Below are positions 40,511 to 47,886 of a stretch of DNA of 47,886 bases, piece by piece. The stretch spans positions 1 to 47,886 of the forward strand of contig JBPOIK010000020.1 in the NCBI GenBank assembly GCA_052034525.1, read 5' to 3'. The translations under genes and the position numbers were made by a program. Source of the stretch: JAFGJQ01 sp052034525. Lineage in GTDB: Bacteria; Planctomycetota; Phycisphaerae; UBA1845. Position 1 is the stretch's first letter, and each line of letters starts with the position of its first letter. The notes under the pieces are model-generated. The model was not told the origin of the DNA. It saw only the letters and a program-made list of their open reading frames with translations, and searched no databases.

Positions 40511-40838
40511 CGTCCGCCTGGGTGACGCGCGTCTCGCAGTCACTGTCGCGGCGCAAGGCCCGCACCTCCACATGCACCCGGAGGGACGTCCGGCCGATCC
40601 GCGTGACCTGGGCCCAGAGACTCAGGATGTCGCCCACGTGCACCGGTTCGTGGAACTCCACGGCGTCCATGGCCACCGTCACGTAGCGGTGGTTCTTATG
40701 ACGCCAGGCTTCTACGAACGCCGCTTGATCGATCAGGGAGAGAATCGTCCCCCCGAAGATCGTGCCCTGGGCGTTGGTGTCCTTGGGCATCATGATCAGG
40801 CGAATGGCCGGCGTATCGCTGGGTGGTTTGGGGGTCAT
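40422..40838 (-). CDS. Acyl-CoA thioesterase (hotdog fold, YciA-like)
   Basis: A 138-residue single hotdog domain that hydrolyses acyl-CoA. Motifs: IRLIMMPKDTNAQGTIFGGT, with the catalytic-region GTIFGGTILSLIDQAAF, and the second strand VAMDAVEFHEPVHVGDILSL. GGAG stands 6 bases before ATG 40838. The much longer open frame upstream on this strand is antisense to the TenA-like gene and is not used. It is divergent from the TenA-like/thiD cluster, and its 3' end overlaps the small membrane protein by 89 bases. Confidence 0.9.
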   Translation of the reverse strand: MTPKPPSDTPAIRLIMMPKDTNAQGTIFGGTILSLIDQAAFVEAWRHKNHRYVTVAMDAVEFHEPVHVGDILSLWAQVTRIGRTSLRVHVEVRALRRDSDCETRVTQADVTLVAIDGAGRPTPVQDAASEGVPDNRLP

Positions 40839-40994
40839 TCCTGGCTCCGTTCCGACTGCGTCGCGGTCGGAGAGGCCATGGTACCATGCAGGGCGAAAGC
40901 TGCCCAGCTTCAGATACTCTTGCCAACGCCCCGGCCACGTGCGAGCATATCGGCTGCCAGACGGGCCGATTCTGCCGGGACAGCGAGGCAGGCC

Positions 40995-41597
40995 ATGCAG
41001 GAACTCGAAAAGACGCCACTCATCGTTGCCGCCGGGGCGCTGTGGCAGAAGGCCACGCGAGCTGCGTTTCTCGATGCTTTGGGCGACGGCTCGCTGCCGC
41101 CGGCCGTGTTTGGACGCTGGCTGGAGCAGGAGTATCGGTTCGGCTGCGGACTGGTGAGCTTTCAGGCCGTGACGGCCGCCAAGACGCCGCGCCCGTCGCA
41201 CAGGCCGGTGATAGCGGGGCTCGCCGCGATGGACGCCGGACTCGAGTGGTTGGAGAACCATCTGGTGCGGCACGGGCTCTCGAGCGATGCGCCGGCGCAT
41301 CCGGCCTGTCGGCGATACACGAACTTTCTGCTGGCCGTTGCCTACGCACAACCGTTCGAGGTGTCGCTGGCCGTGCTTTTTGGAGTGAACGTCTGCCATC
41401 TGAGAGCCTTGGGCCGGCTGGATACCCGGGGACCGTACGGAGAAGCCATCGCACGCTGGTCGGACGAGAGCTTCGCGACGTACGTACGCACCTTGCACGA
41501 GCTGACCCAGCGGCACCGTCACCCGGCCCAAGAGGGCTGCTTCACAGAGACGCTGTGGCGCGCGCACGACTTCTGGCGGATGGCGTGGGAGGATTGA
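40995..41597 (+). CDS. TenA-like protein, first copy
   Basis: A 200-residue all-helical protein of the TenA/thiaminase II superfamily, which cleaves or salvages thiamine pyrimidines. Seen: LPPAVFGRWLEQEYRFGCGL (equivalent of the FxxYLxQDYxF segment, with the usual Asp replaced by Glu), AMDAGLEWLENHL, and the C-terminal ETLWRAHDFWRMAWE helix. The catalytic Cys region (normally PCYW) reads VNVCHLRA and does not align cleanly, so it may be a diverged, possibly non-thiaminase member. GAGG is 6 bases before ATG 40995. The second TenA-like frame starts at the base after this stop codon, and thiD follows. Confidence 0.75.
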   Translation: MQELEKTPLIVAAGALWQKATRAAFLDALGDGSLPPAVFGRWLEQEYRFGCGLVSFQAVTAAKTPRPSHRPVIAGLAAMDAGLEWLENHLVRHGLSSDAPAHPACRRYTNFLLAVAYAQPFEVSLAVLFGVNVCHLRALGRLDTRGPYGEAIARWSDESFATYVRTLHELTQRHRHPAQEGCFTETLWRAHDFWRMAWED

Positions 41598-42221
41598 ATG
41601 CTCCACGACCTGCTATGGGAACAGAACATCGACCTGGTCGGGCAGTGTCTGGACCAGCCGTTCGTTCGCCGGGTGGGCGATGGTACGTTATCAGCGGACT
41701 GTTTCCGGTGATACATTGCCCAGGATGCGTTCTTCCTCGAATCGTACCTGCGGGCTTTCGCCGTTGCCGGCGCCAAGTGCCCGGACCTTCAGCATCTGCG
41801 GGTGTTTCACGAGTTCATGACCGGTACTCTCGAAGAACTGAAGATGCACGCCGGATATGCCCGTTCGCTGGGGATTGAGCTCGAGCAGGTGAAACCTTAC
41901 CCGGCCACCCATGCGTACGTCGATTTTCTGCAGGCCATGGCGTGGCACGAGCCACCGGGCGTCACGCTGGCGGCCATGACGCCCTCCATGCGGCTTTACG
42001 CTCATATCGGCTCGGCGCTCAGCGCCGGTTCACCGCCCCGTAATCCGTTCCAGGACTGGATCGATACGTACGCCGGTGAGGATTTTCGCGGCGCGGCCTG
42101 CGAGATGGAAGCATTGCTGGACACTCTGGCCGGCGATCAGCCCGCCGTACACGAAGCCTACCGCTACGCCATGCAGTGCGAACTCGGCTTCTTTTCGGCC
42201 CCAATGGAGGACGAAACGTGA
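41598..42221 (+). pseudogene. tenA: TenA/thiaminase II gene, second copy, interrupted by in-frame TGA
   Basis: Reading from ATG 41598 gives a full TenA-like protein of 207 codons except for a TGA at 41709-41711 (codon 38). Upstream is LVGQCLDQPFVRRVGDGTLS, downstream YIAQDAFFLESYLRAFAVAG, matching the continuous TenA segment FRxYxxQDxxFL with the stop at x. One C-to-T change from CGA (Arg) would create it. The rest (EELKMHAGYA, HAYVDFLQAMA, LYAHIG, NPFQDWIDTYAGEDF) is intact. The catalytic Cys position (LLPCYW in B. subtilis) reads MTPSMR, so this is the Cys-lacking TenA_E type. It ends in a GTGA overlap with thiD. A sequencing error is possible. Confidence 0.8.
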
Positions 42222-43021
42222 CCGCCGTCGCCTTGACCATTGCGGGAAGCGATCCCTCCAGCGGGGCCGGTCTGCAGGCGGACCTGAAGACTTTCCACCA
42301 GCACGGCGTATACGGCGCCGCCGTGGTCACGCTGCTCACGGTGCAGAATTCGCAAAGGGTTTCGGCTGTACAGGTGCTGGATCCCGCTTTCGTGATGGCG
42401 CAGTTGGATGCGGTGCTCGAGGACATTCCGCCGCAGGCCGCGAAAACGGGGGCGCTGGGCAGCGCGGCAATGATCGCCGCCGTCGCGGAGCGGGCGAAGT
42501 CCTTTCGGTTTCCGCTCGTCGTGGACCCGGTCATGATCAGCAAACACGCCGCGCCCCTCATCGATGACGATGCGCAAGACGTGCTGCGGGCGCGGCTTCT
42601 GCCGCTGGCGTTTCTGATCACCCCCAACATTCATGAGGCGGAGGCCTTGGCCGGTATGAAGGTCCGAGACATCGCCACCATGGAACAGGCCGCGGCGGCC
42701 ATCGCGCGCTTGGGACCGCGCAGCGTGCTGCTCAAAGGCGGCGGCCTGAGCGGGCCGGCCGTCGACCTGTTCTGGCTGGACGGCCAAACCACCGTTCTGG
42801 AAGGACCGCGGATGCCCGGGCGGAACACGCATGGCACCGGCTGCGTCTTCTCCGCTTCGATTGCCGCATCCCTGGCACGCGGCCTCCACCTGGGTGAAGC
42901 CGTCCGCCAGGCCAAGGCGTTCGTGACCGAGGCCATCCGAACCGCCCCTGGATTGGGGCGCGGCACCGGGCCTGTGAATATGCACACCCCCACTGGGCCA
43001 CCCGACCTCCAACCAAGTTGA
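42218..43021 (+). CDS. thiD: Hydroxymethylpyrimidine/phosphomethylpyrimidine kinase ThiD
   Basis: Ribokinase-fold kinase, about 267 residues, phosphorylating HMP and HMP-P in thiamine synthesis and salvage. Motifs: LTIAGSDPSSGAGLQADLKT at the N-terminus, VVDPVMISKHAAPLI, ITPNIHEAEALAGM, VLLKGGGLSG and the anion-hole/catalytic NTHGTGCVFSASIAASLARG. GTG 42218 is chosen because GGAGG lies 7 bases before it and it overlaps the TenA stop; the ATG 42 bases upstream lies inside tenA. With two TenA-like neighbours this is a pyrimidine salvage cluster. Confidence 0.93.
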   Translation: MTAVALTIAGSDPSSGAGLQADLKTFHQHGVYGAAVVTLLTVQNSQRVSAVQVLDPAFVMAQLDAVLEDIPPQAAKTGALGSAAMIAAVAERAKSFRFPLVVDPVMISKHAAPLIDDDAQDVLRARLLPLAFLITPNIHEAEALAGMKVRDIATMEQAAAAIARLGPRSVLLKGGGLSGPAVDLFWLDGQTTVLEGPRMPGRNTHGTGCVFSASIAASLARGLHLGEAVRQAKAFVTEAIRTAPGLGRGTGPVNMHTPTGPPDLQPS

Positions 43022-43040
43022 TTTGTTGTAAGAGTATTGC

Positions 43041-43053
43041 TAACAGCATGTTA
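43041..43053. promoter_or_regulatory. Palindrome TAACA-GCA-TGTTA upstream of the suf promoter
   Basis: A perfect 5-base inverted repeat with a 3-base spacer, in the AT-rich gap between thiD and the SUF operon, about 43 bases upstream of the -35. Size and position suit an operator for a small dimeric repressor. It does not match the E. coli IscR type 1 or Fur consensus. Confidence 0.35.
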
Positions 43054-43095
43054 TCATTTCTAAACCGTGCGGCGGGAAATAGTACCTTTTTCGAT

Positions 43096-43124
43096 TTGAA
43101 ATAGGACTTGGTGGATACTATATA
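43096..43124 (+). promoter_or_regulatory. Promoter of the SUF operon
   Basis: -35 TTGAAA (43096-43101), exactly 17 bases, -10 TATATA (43119-43124), set in AT-rich sequence unlike the surrounding DNA. Predicted start about 43131, giving a leader of about 116 bases before the A-type carrier gene. Confidence 0.7.
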
Positions 43125-43246
43125 GATGTGAACGGACTGTGGGCGAAGTGTCCGAGCAGGGCTCGGGATTGTCCGGAAGAGTGTCTCCGGCGGATCGAAT
43201 TCGCCCAGGTGAGCGTTGCGAAGGCCCCAACGAAAGGTCGAGCCGT

Positions 43247-43579
43247 ATGGCGATTTTTCTGACGGAAAAGGCGGCGGCGGCGGTCAGAACCGCGATGGAC
43301 GGGAACGGGTTGTCGCCCGAGACGGCGTATCTTCGGGTGGATGTCCGGGGCGGGGGGTGTGGCGGGTTCAGCTACGCGATGGGGCTGGCCGACAGCCGCG
43401 AGGCGGAGGATCACGAGTCCGCCTCGCACGGCATTCGGATTCTCTGCGGTCCGGACGGCTATGGCTATCTGGACGGAACGGAGATCGACTACCACGACGA
43501 TCAGAACGAGCAGGGATTCGTGTTCCGCAACCCGAATGCGCAGGGCTGTGGCGGATGCGGCGGTGGGGCCTGCGGTTAA
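43247..43579 (+). CDS. A-type iron-sulfur carrier (IscA/SufA/HesB family)
   Basis: A 110-residue Fe-S carrier that receives clusters and passes them to apo-targets. The three ligand Cys are C38 in VRGGGCGGFSY and C101/C104 in NPNAQGCGGCGGGACG; the C-x-x-C spacing is wider than the usual C-x-C, and there is a fourth Cys at 109. The core GTEIDYHDD and GFVFRNPNA are canonical. AAAGG is 9 bases before ATG 43247. First gene of the SUF operon; sufB follows 30 bases on. Confidence 0.9.
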   Translation: MAIFLTEKAAAAVRTAMDGNGLSPETAYLRVDVRGGGCGGFSYAMGLADSREAEDHESASHGIRILCGPDGYGYLDGTEIDYHDDQNEQGFVFRNPNAQGCGGCGGGACG

Positions 43580-43609
43580 GCCCCGGGTCTGGTTTGGAGA
43601 AATCATCAC

Positions 43610-45055
<1,446 letters not shown>

Positions 45056-45083
45056 TCGACGCCGAAACCGCAACGAGGCAAAC

Positions 45084-45857
45084 ATGCTCGAAATCCGCGA
45101 TCTACACGCGCAAGTGAACGGCCACGAGATTCTCCGCGGCATCAATCTGACACTGCGGCCCGGCGAGGTGCATTCCATCATGGGCCCCAACGGTTCGGGC
45201 AAAAGCACGCTGTCACAGGTGCTGGCCGGTCGCGACACGTTCACGGTTACGCGGGGCGAGGTGCTGTACGACGGCCGGAACCTGCTGGAGCTGACGGCGG
45301 ACGAGCGGGCGTGCGAAGGGATTTTCCTGGCCTTCCAGTACCCGGTGGAAATCCCCGGCGTGACCACGAATTACTTCCTGCGGGCGGCCCTGAACTCCGT
45401 GCGGAAGTACCGCGGACTGGACGAACTGGACGCCCTGGAATTCCTGAAGCTCGCGCGGGAGAAGGCCCGAGATATCCAGATCGACGAGAAGCTGCTGAAC
45501 CGATCGCTGAACGAGGGGTTCTCCGGCGGAGAGAAGAAGCGGAATGAGGTCTTCCAGATGGCCGTTCTGGAGCCGAGGCTGGCCATTCTGGATGAGACGG
45601 ACTCGGGGCTGGACATTGATGCGCTGCGGATTGTGGCGGACGGCGTGAACAGACTGCGAGACCCCGGGCGGGCCTTCCTGGTGATCACGCATTACCAACG
45701 GTTGCTGGATTACATCGTGCCGGATCGCGTGCACGTGCTGATGGGCGGGAGGATCGCGCGGTCGGGCGGCCGGGATCTGGCCTTGGAGCTTGAAGAGAAA
45801 GGCTACGGGTGGCTGGAGCAGGAAGTGCGCCGCGCGGCGCCGACGGCCGCCGGTTAG
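45084..45857 (+). CDS. sufC: Fe-S assembly ATPase SufC
   Basis: ABC-type ATPase of SufBCD, 257 residues. Walker A MGPNGSGKST, Q-loop AFQYPVEIPGV (the SufC-specific Q-Y-P), signature GFSGGEKKRNEVFQM, Walker B LAILDETDSGLDIDA, H-loop ITHYQRLL. These agree with the family throughout. A short C-terminal extension follows. It lies between sufB and sufD. Confidence 0.97.
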   Translation: MLEIRDLHAQVNGHEILRGINLTLRPGEVHSIMGPNGSGKSTLSQVLAGRDTFTVTRGEVLYDGRNLLELTADERACEGIFLAFQYPVEIPGVTTNYFLRAALNSVRKYRGLDELDALEFLKLAREKARDIQIDEKLLNRSLNEGFSGGEKKRNEVFQMAVLEPRLAILDETDSGLDIDALRIVADGVNRLRDPGRAFLVITHYQRLLDYIVPDRVHVLMGGRIARSGGRDLALELEEKGYGWLEQEVRRAAPTAAG

Positions 45858-45875
45858 AGACCCCGCGCTTGCGAG

Positions 45876-47219
45876 ATGGAACCGATGTTGACGACGAAAC
45901 ACGCCTGTGATTCATATCTCGCGGCGTTCGAGGCGGCCCAGGCGGACCGCGCCGGTCCCGGCTGGCTGGCACCCGTGCGGAAGGGGGCCATCGCCCGCTT
46001 CGCGGAGGGCGGTCTTCCGACTCTTCAGGAGGAGGATTGGAAATACACCGACGGCAGCCCCATCGCAGGCACGCGGTTCGGGCGGGCCGCGCCGGAGGAA
46101 AGCCTGCATCCGAGCCGCCTCCAGCCGTTTTGGGTGGGTGGACCCGAGGTGCACAGGCTGGTGGTGGTCAACGGGCGGCACGCGGCGTCGCTGTCGGCCA
46201 TCGGCCCGATGCCGCAGGGAGTCCGGGTCGGCAGCCTGGCCGACGCGCTGACTGACGAGGCCGGCGGTCTGCGGGACGAGTTCACCCGGCTGGCGGACGG
46301 CCACAGTCGGCCGTTCACAACGCTGAACACCGCCCTCTTTGAGGACGGGGTGGGTCTGATCGTGCCCGCAGAGGCGGTGATCGAGGCGCCGGTACACGTT
46401 GTCTATGTCACGACCGGCTCGGCCGATCCGGTCGTTGCGCATCCGCGGTCCTGGATCGTGGCGGGGGCCCGCAGCCGCGTTTCGATCATCGAATCCTTCG
46501 TGAGCCTGGGCGACGCCCCGTGCTGGACGAATGCCGTCACGCAGATCGTCGCGCAGGACGGGGCCCAGGTCGACCACTATAAGACGCAAGAGGACAAGCA
46601 AGACTCCTTCCACGTGGGCGAGGTGGCCGTCTGGCTGGGTCGGGACAGCGCCCTGCGATCTCACGTGGTGACGCTGGGAGGCAGGCTGGTCCGCAATGAG
46701 TATCATGCGGTGTTCGGCGGGGAAGGCGGACACTGCACGATCAACGGCCTGTACCTTCTCAACGGCCGGCAGCACGTGGACAATCATCTGCGCGTGGAGC
46801 ACGCCAGAGCCCACTGCACGAGCCGTGAGTTTTTCAAGGGGGTCCTGGAGGATCAGTCCCGGGGAGTGTTCACGGGGCGCATTTTCGTGGCTCCGAACGC
46901 GCAGAAGAGCGATGCCCAGCAGACCAATAAGTCGCTGCTGCTGTCGGAAGACGCTCGGGTGGAATCGCGCCCGCAGCTCGAGATTTTCGCGGACGACGTC
47001 CGTTGCACGCACGGCGCGACGATCGGACAGGTGGACGAAGAGGCGCTGTTTTATCTGCGGACCCGCGGACTGGATCCGGATGCGGCGCGGAACCTGCTTG
47101 TGTACGGATTTGCCGAAGACAGTCTGCAGCAGGTACGCTACGAGCCGCTCCGGCGCTACCTGGAACAACGGCTGCTGGACAGGCTGCCTCAGGCGGGCGG
47201 GCTGCGGGGGCAGCCATGA
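45876..47219 (+). CDS. sufD: Fe-S assembly protein SufD
   Basis: SufD, 447 residues, partner of SufB in the scaffold. The N-terminal half is helical and variable, with LPTLQEEDWKYTDGSPIAGT. The core beta-helix shows NTALFEDGVGLIVP, HNV-like strands, RVEHARAHCTSREFFKGVL, APNAQKSDAQQTNKSLLLS and CTHGATIGQVDEEALFYLRT, the last containing the conserved His (H360 in E. coli). ATG 45876 or 45885 could be the start. Overlaps sufS by ATGA. Confidence 0.93.
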   Translation: MEPMLTTKHACDSYLAAFEAAQADRAGPGWLAPVRKGAIARFAEGGLPTLQEEDWKYTDGSPIAGTRFGRAAPEESLHPSRLQPFWVGGPEVHRLVVVNGRHAASLSAIGPMPQGVRVGSLADALTDEAGGLRDEFTRLADGHSRPFTTLNTALFEDGVGLIVPAEAVIEAPVHVVYVTTGSADPVVAHPRSWIVAGARSRVSIIESFVSLGDAPCWTNAVTQIVAQDGAQVDHYKTQEDKQDSFHVGEVAVWLGRDSALRSHVVTLGGRLVRNEYHAVFGGEGGHCTINGLYLLNGRQHVDNHLRVEHARAHCTSREFFKGVLEDQSRGVFTGRIFVAPNAQKSDAQQTNKSLLLSEDARVESRPQLEIFADDVRCTHGATIGQVDEEALFYLRTRGLDPDAARNLLVYGFAEDSLQQVRYEPLRRYLEQRLLDRLPQAGGLRGQP

Positions 47220-47886
47220 CGATGATCGCTACGACTATGGAATCAACGCACGATCCCACCGCGGTTGCCGGGTACAACGTGGCTCGCCTTCGCGCGGATT
47301 TCCCCATTCTGAACCGCACGATCCACGGCAAGCCTCTGGTCTATCTGGACAACGCCGCCACGACCCAGAAGCCGCTGGCGGTCATGGAGGCGATGGATCG
47401 GTACTACCGGCACGACAACGCCAACATCCATCGAGGCGTACACGAACTCAGCGTGCGGGCCACCGAGGCGTACGAAGCGGCCCGAACGCGGGTGCAGCGG
47501 TTTCTGGGGGCCGCTCGGCCGGAGGAAATCGTTTTCGTCCGCGGCGCCACCGAGGGCATCAACCTGGTGGCCCAGTCGTGCGGCCGGCCGCGTCTGCAAC
47601 CCGGCGACGAGGTGGTGATCACCGCGATGGAGCATCATTCGAACATCGTGCCGTGGCAGATGGTTTGTCAGCAGACGGGGGCCCGGCTGCGCGCGGCTTC
47701 GATTCGTGACAATGGCGAGATCGATCTGGACGAATACGCAGCTCTGCTGGGGCCGCGCACCCGGATCGTGGCGGTGACCCACGTGTCGAACGCTCTGGGG
47801 ACCGTCAACCCGGTTCGGACCATGATCGACCTGGCGCATCGGCAGGGGGCCGTGGTCCTGGTGGACGGCGCTCAGGCCGTTCCGCA
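47216..47886 (+). CDS. sufS: Cysteine desulfurase SufS, N-terminal part (cut by window end)
   Basis: PLP-dependent cysteine desulfurase that supplies sulfur to SufBCD. About 223 residues are visible: LRADFPILNRTIHGKPLVYL, DNAATTQKP, NANIHRGVHELSVRATEAYE, EIVFVRGATEGINLVAQS, VITAMEHHSNIVPWQ and the Asp of VDGAQAVP. The PLP Lys and the catalytic loop Cys lie past the window end. It belongs to the group II (SufS/CsdA) type. Overlaps sufD by ATGA. A sufE or sufU partner, if any, would be further downstream. Confidence 0.95.
   Translation, partial: MTMIATTMESTHDPTAVAGYNVARLRADFPILNRTIHGKPLVYLDNAATTQKPLAVMEAMDRYYRHDNANIHRGVHELSVRATEAYEAARTRVQRFLGAARPEEIVFVRGATEGINLVAQSCGRPRLQPGDEVVITAMEHHSNIVPWQMVCQQTGARLRAASIRDNGEIDLDEYAALLGPRTRIVAVTHVSNALGTVNPVRTMIDLAHRQGAVVLVDGAQAVP

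Noticed and set aside
40422..41606. 394-codon minus-strand frame through the thioesterase
   Set aside because: Only the last 138 codons are hotdog-like; the upstream part is antisense to the TenA-like gene.
41709..41755. Selenocysteine insertion at the tenA TGA
   Set aside because: No convincing SECIS-like stem-loop follows the TGA, and the residue there in TenA proteins is typically Arg, Lys or Tyr rather than Cys.
43128..43262. GTG frame with three Cys just before the A-type carrier
   Set aside because: It starts within the predicted promoter start region, has no ribosome binding site and overlaps the carrier's start in another frame.

Overview
The window looks like a GC-rich planctomycete chromosome, most likely of the Phycisphaerae type or a related uncultured lineage. 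Three observations support this. Three consecutive secreted proteins end in calcium-binding dockerin-like repeats of the style common in that group. A 5S rRNA gene stands alone with its own promoter, away from 16S and 23S. Housekeeping operons are scattered and interrupted by exported proteins of unknown function. All assignments come from reading motifs in translated frames; no database search was run.

Layout. 1-3.2 kb (minus): the N-terminal part of yidC, a metallophosphoesterase and a class III-type sirtuin. 3.4-7.2 kb (plus): two bacterial PH-domain membrane proteins, then an ECF sigma factor, a membrane-anchored candidate anti-sigma protein and an exported coiled-coil protein, joined by 4-base ATGA overlaps within each group. 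7.2-10.4 kb (minus): an SDR oxidoreductase, an unlisted 29-residue membrane peptide with a textbook ribosome binding site, an orphan 5S rRNA with promoter and terminator, and the cyclic-di-AMP pair cdaR/dacA. 10.4-11.4 kb has no convincing gene but holds a promoter and competing stems. 11.4-14.1 kb: a small kinase-like protein, carbamate kinase and a dolichol-phosphate-mannose-type glycosyltransferase. 14.2-17 kb: an Mla/MCE lipid transport operon (permease, ATPase, MCE protein). 17-22.3 kb: pyrophosphate-type phosphofructokinase, clpS, miaB, elbB and an HTH-receiver fusion. 22.4-26.5 kb: a lipoprotein and a large FAD/Fe-S oxidoreductase.

26.5-30 kb is accessory DNA: clustered hairpins, then a restriction remnant (HsdR_N-DUF5655 nuclease overlapping a decayed DNA methyltransferase) bracketed by two arrays of the same octamer in opposite orientation. 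30-33.5 kb encodes an exported protein, a lipoprotein and an ABC exporter with a PDZ-like domain in its first extracytoplasmic loop. 33.5-40 kb (minus) holds three secreted dockerin-tailed proteins: a GHL10-type glycosidase with a golvesin-like domain, an FG-GAP beta-propeller and a peptidylarginine-deiminase-like enzyme. 40.3-43 kb has a thioesterase and a thiamine-pyrimidine salvage cluster (two TenA-like genes, the second interrupted by an in-frame TGA, then thiD). 43-47.9 kb is a SUF iron-sulfur operon (A-type carrier, sufB, sufC, sufD, sufS cut by the window end) behind a near-consensus promoter.

The most novel items are the PDZ-containing ABC exporter with its coupled lipoprotein, the inverted octamer arrays around the restriction remnant, the TGA-interrupted tenA, the autonomous 5S unit with the downstream micropeptide, and the possible structured RNA near 11 kb. 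No CRISPR array, tRNA or intact transposase was seen.
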